From an uncultured Clostridia bacterium (lineage in GTDB: Bacteria > Bacillota > Clostridia > Oscillospirales > Ruminococcaceae): a DNA stretch of 14,497 nt. The notes beneath the pieces were generated by a model. That model saw only the letters and a program-made list of their open reading frames with translations, did not search any database and was not told the DNA's origin. The first letter of the stretch is position 1. Each line of letters begins with the position of its first letter. Shown piece after piece: positions 1-7,496 of this stretch. The translations under genes and the position numbers were made by a program. The DNA lies in contig CANEHP010000038.1 of assembly GCA_947427325.1 (NCBI GenBank), forward strand, positions 1 through 14,497, written 5' to 3'.

Positions 1-52
1 AACAAAATTATGCACGAAAATCTGCATACTGATTTTATGTGAACACGCTCTA
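1..52. repeat. Right-hand end of a palindromic TAGAGC-family element, cut by the window edge
   Basis: Read on the minus strand from 52 the sequence starts TAGAGCGTGTTC and continues with GATTTTCGTGCA and ATTTTGT. It aligns, with scattered mismatches, to the end of the complete palindromic element at 972-1135, which reads TAGAGCTTGTATCC, GATTTTCGAGCA, ATTTTGT. Only one arm is inside the window, so the full palindrome is inferred. The first three bases of the element on the minus strand, TAG (52-50), are the stop codon of argB. Confidence 0.6.
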
Positions 53-895
53 ACCTACAATCATTGTTCCTGCGCCCTCGTTGGTAAGCAGCTCGATAAG
101 AATTGAGTGCGGTATTCTGCCGTCAATAATATTTGCCTTTGGCACACCTCTCCTTACCGCTTCAACACAGCAGTCTATTTTCGGTATCATACCGCCCGAT
201 ATAATGCCCTGCTTTTTCAAATAAGGAACTTCGCTTACCTTTACTGTATGAATAAGCGTGCTTTCATCCTCCTTATTCTCCAAAAGTCCCACTATATCCG
301 TCATAAGAATAAGGTTGGAAGCCTTTATTTCTGCGGCAGCTCTTGCGGCGGCGGTATCGGCGTTGATATTGTACACCTCGCCGTTTCCGCCGGAAGCGAC
401 TGTGGATATAACGGGTATATAGCCCTTATCAAGCACATCGTTGATTATCTGCGGATTTACCTTGGTTATCTCTCCCACAAGCCCCAATTCCTTGTCCTTT
501 TGCTCCGCTTCTATAAGATGACCGTCCAAGCCGCATAAGCCTACGGCCTTGCCGTTATGGAGATGAAGAAGATCCACAAGATCCTTGTTCACCTTGCCGC
601 ATAGCACCATTTGAACAATATCCATTGTTTCCTCGTCGGTGCAGCGCAGTCCGTTTACAAATCTGCTTTCCTTGCCCGTCTTTTTCAGCATTGCGTTTAT
701 TTCGGGACCGCCGCCGTGAACAAGCACTATCCTTATTCCCACAAGAGAAAGCAGAACTATGTCGGACATTACCGCTTCTTTTAATTTTTCGTTTGTCATG
801 GCGTTGCCGCCGTATTTTACAACCACTGTTTTCCCCGAATACTGCTGTATATAGGGCAAGGCGTCGCTTAAAATTGCCGCTCGATCGTTTATCAT
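50..895 (-). CDS. argB: Acetylglutamate kinase, arginine-feedback type
   Basis: Cytosolic kinase phosphorylating N-acetyl-L-glutamate with ATP, the second step of arginine synthesis. The 281 residues show the amino-acid-kinase fold: KYGGNAM at 27-33 with the phosphate-binding lysine, VHGGGPEI at 59-66, the substrate arginine in NGLRCTDEET near 84, NINADTAAA at 177-185 and GGMIPK at 234-239. An extra N-terminal helix of about 20 residues precedes the first strand, and the C-terminus carries an E-x-x-T-x-x-G-x-G-T pattern (ELLTNEGAGT). Both are hallmarks of arginine-inhibited enzymes; the short E. coli type lacks the helix. This fits the cyclic pathway implied by argJ. The ATG follows AAAGGA at a slightly long spacing. 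It is the last gene of the arginine block, separated from SMI1 by a palindromic element. Its TAG stop coincides with the end of another element. Confidence 0.97.
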   Translation of the reverse strand: MINDRAAILSDALPYIQQYSGKTVVVKYGGNAMTNEKLKEAVMSDIVLLSLVGIRIVLVHGGGPEINAMLKKTGKESRFVNGLRCTDEETMDIVQMVLCGKVNKDLVDLLHLHNGKAVGLCGLDGHLIEAEQKDKELGLVGEITKVNPQIINDVLDKGYIPVISTVASGGNGEVYNINADTAAARAAAEIKASNLILMTDIVGLLENKEDESTLIHTVKVSEVPYLKKQGIISGGMIPKIDCCVEAVRRGVPKANIIDGRIPHSILIELLTNEGAGTMIVG

Positions 896-971
896 TTTAT
901 ATACTGTTCCTTTCTTTTTATAGCTTAATTCCGATAATCCGGCGCTTTGTTATCTTTCTCTACCCTTTTGT

Positions 972-1135
972 TAGAGCTTGTATCCATTGGATTTGTGCGT
1001 GGATTTTCGAGCAGATTTTGTCGCTGACAAGGCAAATTTTCGCAGCCGGGCTGTCGCCCGTCAAGAAAATTTAACGAAGTCAGCGGCAAAATGTGCCGAA
1101 AAGATGCGTACAATATCCAATGAATACATGCTCTA
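972..1135. repeat. Complete 164-bp palindromic MITE-like element (TAGAGC family)
   Basis: Both ends read inward as TAGAGC(T/A)TGTAT(C/T)CATTGGAT. Pairing continues to the middle: GCTGAC with GTCAGC, AAATTTTC (1034-1041) with GAAAATTT (1065-1072), and a core stem CGGGC (1047-1051) with GCCCG (1056-1060) around TGTC. The whole element is therefore an imperfect hairpin centred at about 1053. There is no open reading frame. The outermost TA on both sides could be a TA target duplication, as made by IS630/Tc1-type transposases, which would make this a MITE; this is an inference. It lies between SMI1 and argB and supplies the SMI1 stop codon TAG (1135-1133). In the operon transcript it would fold into a large hairpin that could affect mRNA stability, processing or readthrough into argB. 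Confidence 0.8.
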
Positions 1136-1978
1136 AATAAACAGTCCGTTTCTTTTTTTCGGATATTTTCTTTTTTTAGGCTTATCTGTATTAGAATTAA
1201 AATGCGCAAGCACTTTTTTTATAGTATCCTGAAACTCCGGAGCGGAAATACCCTTTATAAATTCGCACGCTTTTGCGGAAAGCGTTGGGAATTTACAAAA
1301 GCTGCATAAAACATCTTTACGGTATTCGTTATCCATTGTATTTTGAAAGGCACTTATCAGTGCGTCGGCATCGCCCGGCTCTTGCCACATAAATTTCCAT
1401 GTGGGACTGATATCATATCCCGAAATCAACTCCGAGAAAAAGCTTTCATACCAGGTAAGAAAATCGGGAAATCCCTTAGGCCACATAGGGGGAAGGCTGC
1501 TTCCGTAATCAAGATAAACAATCTTTCCGCTCATAGGTCCGGTTACTACAAGGTAAGCATTATATGTTAGATCCATGCCGCAAAGCTCGACCGTCCCATA
1601 ATAGTAATCGTCAAGCTCATCGTCATCAAACATCTGCTCCCACTCTTCATTGCTCATAGGGTAAAACAACTGCCTTGATTCCCTGTTAATGTCCTCGTCC
1701 AAGCCCCATTTGGATTCAAAATTGTTCAGTCCCGTCCCGGGCGATGCTCCCCCCCGTCCGACATTGGTCAGATAATAAACATATTCAACAGGAAGCTCCA
1801 CGCCCGAATATTCCTCAAACCTCTCTATTTCCGACAGCTCCAAGGGAGGACTGAGCTGCCAGTGGTGATATCGGGCGTAATAGTCCTGCTGCCGCTTCGG
1901 ATCGGCGGCGACCTTCTCTATCATATCTTTTATCCGCACACATTTTTCAAGCAAAACAGGATCGTCTAATTTATGCAT
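1133..1978 (-). CDS. SMI1/KNR4 (SUKH) family protein
   Basis: A 281-residue cytosolic protein with an SMI1/KNR4-type domain at roughly 46-185. Recognition rests on the pattern LSEIERFEEYSGVELPVEYVYYL, followed by the G-G loop, the ESKWGLDED segment, an acidic patch (DDDELDD near 118-124) and GKIVYLDYGSSLPP. The remaining residues, about 195-281, are helical and end in a very basic tail (KPKKRKYPKKR). In bacteria this superfamily includes immunity proteins against contact-dependent or polymorphic toxins, but many members have no known role and no toxin gene is adjacent. It starts 16 bases after argJ ends, so it is almost certainly cotranscribed with the arginine genes. The ribosome site (GGGGTG close to the ATG) is mediocre. 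Its last codon ATT runs directly into the TAG of the palindromic element at 972-1135, so the C-terminus may have been set by that insertion. No function in arginine metabolism is claimed. Confidence 0.75.
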   Translation of the reverse strand: MHKLDDPVLLEKCVRIKDMIEKVAADPKRQQDYYARYHHWQLSPPLELSEIERFEEYSGVELPVEYVYYLTNVGRGGASPGTGLNNFESKWGLDEDINRESRQLFYPMSNEEWEQMFDDDELDDYYYGTVELCGMDLTYNAYLVVTGPMSGKIVYLDYGSSLPPMWPKGFPDFLTWYESFFSELISGYDISPTWKFMWQEPGDADALISAFQNTMDNEYRKDVLCSFCKFPTLSAKACEFIKGISAPEFQDTIKKVLAHFNSNTDKPKKRKYPKKRNGLFI

Positions 1979-1994
1979 AACACACCCCTATAAA

Positions 1995-3242
1995 TCAGCT
2001 TCTGTACTCCGCATTTATCTTAACATAATCATAGGTAAGGTCGCAGCCCCAAGCAACGGCGCTTTCCCCGCCCTCGTCAAGATCAATAATAATTCGAACC
2101 TCGTCCTCGGAAAGAATTTTATAGGCTTCCTCCTCGGAAAAATCAAAACCCACACCCTTCTCACATACTCTTACACAGCCTATCCTTGAAGCAAAATCCA
2201 CCGAAATCTTATTTACATCAAAATCAGCCTTGGAATACCCCAATGCGCACATAACACGCCCCCAGTTAGCATCTGCGGCGGAAACGGCGGCTTTTAAAAG
2301 GGGGCTGTTGATAACGGATAAGGCAGCAGCCTTTGCAGTTTCCTTATCATGTGCATTTTTTACTTCACACTCGATGAGCTTGCTTGCACCCTCTCCGTCA
2401 CGGGCGGTTTCTTTGGCAAGGTTCAGCATAACCGCATTTAAAGCGCAAACAAACTTGTCATAATCCTCTCCGACTTCTGTGATTTCATCATTTCCCGCAT
2501 ATCCCGAGGACATAATGACAAGAGTGTCATTGGTGGAGGTATCCCCGTCAACGCTTACCATATCATAGGTTACGGCGTTTACCTGCTTTAAGGCACAATA
2601 AAGCATTTCCGGGGAAACGGCGGCGTCAGTTGTGATAAAAGCAAGCATGGTAGCCATATTGGGATTTATCATACCGCTGCCCTTACTCATTCCTCCTAAC
2701 CGGCAGGTTTTACCGTCAAGCTCAAATTTAACCGCAAACTGCTTTTGGCGTGTATCGGTGGTCATTATAGCGGTGCATGCGTCATTGTATCCGTCCTCCG
2801 AAAGCTTTTGGACAAGCATGGGAATACATTTTTCAAATGGTTCAAGGGACATTGGCTGTCCGATAACTCCCGTAGAGGCAACGATAACGTCGTTAACATT
2901 GATGTTAAGAGCCTTTGCGGTAAGAATACACGCTCCCTCGGCTATTTCAATACCATTGGCATTGCAGGTGTTGGCGTTTCCCGAATTAACAATAACCGCC
3001 TGCGCCCTTCCGTCCTTCAAATGCTCCCTTGTAACGGTAATGGGTGCGCCCTTTACCTTGTTTTGTGTGTACAATGCCGCCGCATTGCAAATTTTATCGC
3101 AATATACTACAGCCATATCATTTTTTTGCGAATTGGCTTTTATATGGGCGTTTATTCCCGCTGCCTTAAAGCCCTTTGCTGCACATACTCCACCGTCGAT
3201 AAACTTAATATTTCCGCTGTTTTTCTCCATACAGTTGTTCAT
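1995..3242 (-). CDS. argJ: Glutamate N-acetyltransferase / amino-acid N-acetyltransferase (ArgJ)
   Basis: ArgJ moves the acetyl group from N-acetylornithine back to glutamate, closing the acetyl cycle; bifunctional members also use acetyl-CoA to make acetylglutamate. The 415 residues match the usual length of about 400. The autoprocessing site is clear: GSGMINPNMATML at 188-200, with cleavage expected between Ala197 and Thr198, Thr198 becoming the catalytic nucleophile of the beta chain. Other family signatures are VNSGNANTCNANG near 85-97, STGVIGQP at 123-130 and a C-terminus CDLTYDYVKINAEYRS. No argA-like gene is in the window, which suggests but does not prove bifunctionality. The ATG at 3242 follows AAAGGCG; a second in-frame ATG four codons later is possible. 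It lies 31 bases after argC and 16 bases before SMI1. Confidence 0.97.
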   Translation of the reverse strand: MNNCMEKNSGNIKFIDGGVCAAKGFKAAGINAHIKANSQKNDMAVVYCDKICNAAALYTQNKVKGAPITVTREHLKDGRAQAVIVNSGNANTCNANGIEIAEGACILTAKALNINVNDVIVASTGVIGQPMSLEPFEKCIPMLVQKLSEDGYNDACTAIMTTDTRQKQFAVKFELDGKTCRLGGMSKGSGMINPNMATMLAFITTDAAVSPEMLYCALKQVNAVTYDMVSVDGDTSTNDTLVIMSSGYAGNDEITEVGEDYDKFVCALNAVMLNLAKETARDGEGASKLIECEVKNAHDKETAKAAALSVINSPLLKAAVSAADANWGRVMCALGYSKADFDVNKISVDFASRIGCVRVCEKGVGFDFSEEEAYKILSEDEVRIIIDLDEGGESAVAWGCDLTYDYVKINAEYRS

Positions 3243-3273
3243 TTTATCGCCTTTCTTTCTATATCATATAATT

Positions 3274-4218
3274 TTATAACAATCCTGTTGCTTCGTCAAT
3301 CCCCATCATTATATTAAGGCACTGAACCGCCGCACCGCTTGCGCCTTTACCCAAATTGTCAAGCCTTGAGGACAGAACGATTCTGTCTTCGTTGCCGTAA
3401 ACGAAAATCTCCAGACAGTTCTTTCCGCTTAACGTATTGGCAGCCAAAAAGCCGTCGGTCAGCACCTCTTCGCCCATAAAATCATAAACCTTAATAAAAG
3501 TCTGCCCCTCATAGTGCTTTTTGAGCATTGTCACTATCTCGACAGGAGTACAGGGCTTTTTCATAAGCCTTGTGACCAACGGTACAGTTACCGCCATTCC
3601 GCTGTAATAATCGCAAACTACGGGAATAAAAACAGGCTTTTCCGCCAAACCGCAAACCTGCTGCATTTCGGGAAGGTGCTTGTGCTGCTGAGTCAGTGCA
3701 TACTGTCTCGGACTGTTATATTCATAAGGCTTGTTTTCCCCCTCGTAAACGGCAATGGCTTTTTTCCCCGCTCCGCTGTAGCCCGAAAGAGCATAGCAGG
3801 TAACGGGATAGTCCTCGGCTATAAAGCCGTTTTTTATAAGGGGATAAACCAAGGAGATAAATCCCCCCGCATAACAGCCGGGTACTGCCACCCGCTTTGA
3901 GCTTTTTATTTTTTCTCTGTGCATGGGAGACAATTCGGGAAAGCCGTATGCCCAATGGGGATTTGTTCTGTGTGCGGTGGAAGCGTCTATTATTCTTACA
4001 TTGGGATTTTCCGCCAAAGAAACCGCCTCTATTGCCGCCGCATCGGGAAGGCACAAAAAAGTAAAATCGGAGGAATTTATCAGCCTTTTCCTTTCCGACA
4101 GATCCTTTCGCTTATCCTCGTCTATGCGGATTATTTCAATATCGCTGCGGTTTTTAAATCTTTCAAAAATTTTAAGACCCGTTGTTCCCTCTTGACCGTC
4201 TATAAATACCTTTGTCAA
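3274..4218 (-). CDS. argC: N-acetyl-gamma-glutamyl-phosphate reductase, short type
   Basis: NADPH-dependent reduction of N-acetylglutamyl phosphate to the semialdehyde, the third arginine step. At 314 residues it belongs to the shorter AGPR subgroup rather than the roughly 340-residue E. coli-like form. The start MTKVFIDGQEGTTGLKIFER holds the dinucleotide-binding loop, RIIDASTAHR (75-84) the conserved substrate strand, and VPGCYAGG (112-119) the catalytic Cys115. GYSGAGKKA and a histidine-rich TQQHKHLPEMQQ segment follow, as in the family. The start codon is TTG, overlapping the stop of the PfkB gene as TTGA, so the two are translationally coupled. AGAGG lies nine bases upstream of the TTG. 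An ATG seven bases upstream opens another frame and would sit too close to that site. Confidence 0.95.
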   Translation of the reverse strand: MTKVFIDGQEGTTGLKIFERFKNRSDIEIIRIDEDKRKDLSERKRLINSSDFTFLCLPDAAAIEAVSLAENPNVRIIDASTAHRTNPHWAYGFPELSPMHREKIKSSKRVAVPGCYAGGFISLVYPLIKNGFIAEDYPVTCYALSGYSGAGKKAIAVYEGENKPYEYNSPRQYALTQQHKHLPEMQQVCGLAEKPVFIPVVCDYYSGMAVTVPLVTRLMKKPCTPVEIVTMLKKHYEGQTFIKVYDFMGEEVLTDGFLAANTLSGKNCLEIFVYGNEDRIVLSSRLDNLGKGASGAAVQCLNIMMGIDEATGLL

Positions 4219-5114
4219 TTTTCATTACCTCTTTCTGTAAGTGACTTAACCTCTGATAAGGTCGGCGGATTAATCGATATGGGGAATTTTGTGCAGGCTG
4301 TTCCCGCAGCCGCACAGGCAAATTTTACCGTATCCTCATCGTTCATTTTTTTGTACAGAGCATAAATCGTTCCTGCCTTAAAGCTGTCTCCCGCACCTAA
4401 TGTGGAAATTACATTAAGGGAAAAGGGCTTAAAGTATTTGGGCTGATCTCCCTTTCTTCCATAGATACACTCTTTTTCTCCGCAGGTAAAAATTACAAGT
4501 CCCTCTGTGTTATCGGTGTACAGCTTAAACAGTTCTTCAAAGCTTTTATCGGGATAACGGTCTTCAAGATACTGATGTGAAACGGCATTTACTGCGCAGC
4601 TTTTGTTTATCTCGCTGTCATAGGCGCAGTCGATTGTCGCATAGGGCTTGTTGTACCTTCGGCAAAGCTCCGCCGATTTTTCGGGATAGAAAAAGGGATC
4701 TATACCGCAGCATACAGCATTTTTTATTGATTCCTCACAGGGCGGCTCATAAAAAGGCTCTTTTCTGCCGTAATGCTTTTCCCATTCTCCGAAACAGGTT
4801 CTTGAATCCTTATCGATTATAACATAATCAACGATTCCATCAAAATCCTCGTCCGCAAGCTCCGAAATATCAGCTTCTTTATTTTCAAAATAATTTCTTA
4901 TAATACTGCGGTTTACATTTCCTATATGACTTCCTCCTATTTTTAAATTACAGCCGAAGGAAGTCAGCACTGCCGCAGCTGTTCCTGTTTCTCCTCCGAT
5001 ATGGTGATATTTTTCCTTTATTTCTCCGTAACCGTCGGCAGACGGAAATTTTCCTTTTAATAAAAACGCCTCGGTGGAAATTACCATACCGTATAAATAA
5101 ATGTAATCCTTCAT
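4215..5114 (-). CDS. PfkB/ribokinase-family sugar kinase, substrate unknown
   Basis: A 299-residue small-molecule kinase of the PfkB family. The N-terminal glycine motif is GGETGTAAAVLTSFG (40-54). The C-terminal signature is STLGAGDSFKAG (237-248), with GAGD at 240-243 supplying the anion hole and catalytic base Asp243; the usual D-T before GAGD is replaced by T-L. NTEGLVIFTCGEKECIYG (202-219) matches the strand that lines the ATP site. Family substrates include fructose, fructose-1-phosphate, ribose, ketodeoxygluconate, fructoselysine and nucleosides, and nothing here decides between them. It follows the nucleotidyltransferase by 17 bases and overlaps argC by four, so it is firmly part of the arginine operon. 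A role linked to arginine is not established in my knowledge. The ATG is preceded by TGAGG. Confidence 0.85.
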   Translation of the reverse strand: MKDYIYLYGMVISTEAFLLKGKFPSADGYGEIKEKYHHIGGETGTAAAVLTSFGCNLKIGGSHIGNVNRSIIRNYFENKEADISELADEDFDGIVDYVIIDKDSRTCFGEWEKHYGRKEPFYEPPCEESIKNAVCCGIDPFFYPEKSAELCRRYNKPYATIDCAYDSEINKSCAVNAVSHQYLEDRYPDKSFEELFKLYTDNTEGLVIFTCGEKECIYGRKGDQPKYFKPFSLNVISTLGAGDSFKAGTIYALYKKMNDEDTVKFACAAAGTACTKFPISINPPTLSEVKSLTERGNEN

Positions 5115-5131
5115 ATAAACCTCATAAGCCT

Positions 5132-5896
5132 TTACAAATCTATCCTATCCTTAACAGCTTTAAGCATTTTTTCCGCGAAATTCCGCAAATCAGCCGAATC
5201 AAACTCAAATTTCTTATCGGATAAATAGCAGTCCAACGCTTCATTTACGATATCATTGTCAAAACCCGGCTTTCTCAGCGCCCACCTTCCGCCGTCCGCC
5301 TTGGAAACACATTGTCCGCTGCACAAAAAACACAGCACACGGCATAGATTAAGCGTAACATATACGGGATTATCCGTTATATCTAAAACCGCATTTTCAA
5401 TATCATAATAAATACTGTCAATATGATCGGCTCTTGGCACTTCGCCGAAAACCTCGCTGATTTTCCTGCCGTAAAGCACCTTGCCGTAATTATTGATAAC
5501 GGTAAAATGCGCCGCCAGATCCTTATCCACACCTTTCATTTCCTTAATGTATTTTTCGGGAGAAGCTTTATATTTATCCAAATGCACAGATGAAAAATGA
5601 AGCTCAAAGGGAGTGGGATAAACAAAGGGCTTGCAGTATTCCGACTTAACAAAGCTTATTTCAAATCCTTTGGCAGGCGCAAGGCTGTTAAATTTTACGA
5701 TTTCATTCATAAGCTCAAGCTTTTGCTTATCGGAAATATCCCCATTTACAACAACAATCAAATCGATATCGCTTTTGTTTGGGTTAAAACAGCCCATAGC
5801 CATTGAACCGTGCAAATAAATTCCAATAAGCCTTTCCCCTAATACCGTGTAGGCTTTTTCAACAAACTTACCTGCCAAATCCCTGTAATAATTCAA
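5132..5896 (-). CDS. AadA/ANT(9)-like nucleotidyltransferase with DUF4111 domain
   Basis: A 254-residue protein built like aminoglycoside 3''/9-adenylyltransferases. The N-terminal nucleotidyltransferase domain carries the hallmark HGSMAMGCFNPNKSDIDLIVV (29-49): Gly30-Ser31 bind nucleotide and Asp43/Asp45 hold metal. The C-terminal helical part shows the DUF4111 pattern, DLAAHFTVINNYGKVLYG, then NPVYVTLNLCRVLCFL and a KADGGRWAL segment, as in AadA-type enzymes of about 260 residues. Such enzymes transfer AMP to streptomycin or spectinomycin, but many chromosomal homologues have untested activity, so resistance is only a possibility. The start is TTG with AAGGAG six bases upstream; no ATG is available. 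It lies 21 bases after argH and 17 before the PfkB gene, inside the arginine operon. No mobile element borders it. Confidence 0.8.
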   Translation of the reverse strand: MNYYRDLAGKFVEKAYTVLGERLIGIYLHGSMAMGCFNPNKSDIDLIVVVNGDISDKQKLELMNEIVKFNSLAPAKGFEISFVKSEYCKPFVYPTPFELHFSSVHLDKYKASPEKYIKEMKGVDKDLAAHFTVINNYGKVLYGRKISEVFGEVPRADHIDSIYYDIENAVLDITDNPVYVTLNLCRVLCFLCSGQCVSKADGGRWALRKPGFDNDIVNEALDCYLSDKKFEFDSADLRNFAEKMLKAVKDRIDL

Positions 5897-5917
5897 ACCT
5901 GACTCCTTAAAAATCCT

Positions 5918-7303
5918 TCACTGATTTAGCTGTAATAAACATTCCCTTGTAAAATTTATCTGCTCCTTAACGCTTTCGGGAGACGGTCCTCCCTTGGAGC
6001 TTCTCATATTTACGCAGACGTCAAGGCTGATTGCCCGATAAATATCATTATCAAATAATTCGCACATGTTTTTGTAATCCTCTAAGGGCAAATGCTCTAA
6101 ATCGGTTTTCCTTTCTATGCAAAGCGCAACCAGACTGCCTGTTATCTTATAAGCGTCTCTGAACGCCATTCCCTTTTTTACAAGATAATCGGCGCAGTCG
6201 GTAGCGTTAATAAAGCCCCTTGCCGCAGCATTTCTCATATTATCCTTGTAAACCGACATGGTCTTTAACATAGGAATAAAGGTAGACAGGCAAAGCTTAA
6301 CATTGTCAACAGCGTCGAAAACAGCCTCCTTATCCTCCTGCATATCCTTGTTGTAAGCAAGGGGCAATCCCTTCATCATAGTGAGCAGGGTCATATTGTC
6401 CCCGAAAACACGGGCGCATTTCCCCCTTACAAGCTCGGCGATATCGGGATTTTTCTTTTGGGGCATTATGCTTGATCCCGTAGCAAAGGCGTCGTCAAGC
6501 TCTATAAACTTAAACTCCCAGCTGCACCATAAAATTATTTCCTCGGAAAATCTTGATAAGTGCATCATTATTATTGATATTGAGCTTGAAAGCTCTATAC
6601 AGAAATCTCTGTCAGAAACTCCGTCAAGAGAATTAATCACGGCACAATCAAAGTCTAACTGCTCCGCTGTAAAATCTCGGTCTATGGGGTAGGTAGTTCC
6701 CGCTAATGCTCCGCTGCCCAAAGGACATTGATTCAAACGCTTCAAAGTATCGTTTAGCCTGCCTACATCCCGCAGCAGCATTTGAGCATAAGCCATAAGA
6801 TGATGACCGAATGTTATAGGCTGCGCTCTTTGAAGATGAGTATATCCGGGCATTACTGTGTCTGTGTTTTTTTCCGCTATATCGCATAAAACTTCTGCTA
6901 AGGATATAACAAGCTTTTTAATTTCACCAATTTCATCACGAAGATACAGCCTTATATCCAAAGCCACCTGATCGTTTCTTGAACGGGCGGTATGAAGCCT
7001 TTTTCCAACCTCGCCAAGCCGTTCCGTAAGTGTGGCTTCTATGAACATATGGATATCTTCTGCGTTCATATCAAGCTCAACAGTGCCGTTTTCTATATCT
7101 TCAAGAACCTTTTTCAACTCATTTGCAAGGGTTTTGCTGTCCTCCTCGGAAATTATACCGCACCTGCCCAACATCTCGGCATGAGCAATGCTGCCCATAA
7201 TATCATGCCTGTACATCCTCCCGTCAAAGGAAATTGACGAGTTGAAAGCGTTGACCTTGCTGTCAACCTCCTTGGAAAACCTTCCCGCCCACATCATTGC
7301 CAT
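5918..7303 (-). CDS. argH: Argininosuccinate lyase
   Basis: Splits argininosuccinate into arginine and fumarate, the last pathway step. The 461 residues match the family length. Visible signatures: the MWAGRFSKE start, TARSRNDQVALDIRLYLRD (105-123), GYTHLQRAQP with catalytic His156, and the fumarase/aspartase signature GSSIMPQKKNPD (276-287) whose mobile loop holds Ser278. The first ATG is chosen because TGAGG lies seven bases upstream; Met3 and Met4 are alternatives. It heads the argH-NTase-pfkB-argC-argJ-SMI1-argB run. A hairpin with a T-rich tail lies about 36 bases before its start, so its expression from argG transcripts may be conditional. No convincing promoter of its own was found in the 193-bp spacer. 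Confidence 0.98.
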   Translation of the reverse strand: MAMMWAGRFSKEVDSKVNAFNSSISFDGRMYRHDIMGSIAHAEMLGRCGIISEEDSKTLANELKKVLEDIENGTVELDMNAEDIHMFIEATLTERLGEVGKRLHTARSRNDQVALDIRLYLRDEIGEIKKLVISLAEVLCDIAEKNTDTVMPGYTHLQRAQPITFGHHLMAYAQMLLRDVGRLNDTLKRLNQCPLGSGALAGTTYPIDRDFTAEQLDFDCAVINSLDGVSDRDFCIELSSSISIIMMHLSRFSEEIILWCSWEFKFIELDDAFATGSSIMPQKKNPDIAELVRGKCARVFGDNMTLLTMMKGLPLAYNKDMQEDKEAVFDAVDNVKLCLSTFIPMLKTMSVYKDNMRNAAARGFINATDCADYLVKKGMAFRDAYKITGSLVALCIERKTDLEHLPLEDYKNMCELFDNDIYRAISLDVCVNMRSSKGGPSPESVKEQINFTRECLLQLNQ

Positions 7304-7324
7304 AATAAAACCTCATATTATTCA

Positions 7325-7360
7325 TTATCAAAATAATAAGCGGGAAAGCCGTTTCCCGCT
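7325..7360 (-). terminator. Intrinsic terminator or attenuator between argG and argH
   Basis: On the minus strand AGCGGGAAA (7360-7352), a short loop and TTTCCCGCT (7347-7339) form a perfect 9-bp stem followed by TATTATTTT. It lies 137 bases after the argG stop and just upstream of the argH ribosome site, so it would block argG transcripts from entering argH. A segment just after argG, ATAAGCGGG (7471-7463), is exactly complementary to CCCGCTTAT (7344-7336), which is the descending arm plus the start of the T tract. That pairing would destroy the terminator and is a candidate antiterminator. The same leader holds two similar segments beginning TTGGTAAT (7443 and 7411, minus strand). Confidence 0.55.
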
Positions 7361-7496
7361 CCATAAATACTCACTTAAGGAAAATGCACCGAATTTATAG
7401 AATATTACCAAGCGCAAGACCCTCGGATTTTAAGAATTACCAATCGAAATTTTAACGCAGCACCCGCTTATAAATCAGTCCGCAGCAGTACGTTGA

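Noticed and set aside
625..1209. Open frames crossing 625-1074 (plus) and 925-1209 (minus)
   Set aside because: They are made mainly of the palindromic repeat at 972-1135 and neighbouring antisense sequence; the frame on each strand follows from the repeat's symmetry.
2632..3317. Long plus-strand open frames opposite argJ and argC (and similar ones opposite argB, argH and the transaldolase)
   Set aside because: They are antisense shadows of strongly conserved genes, lack ribosome sites, and have compositions typical of out-of-frame translation.
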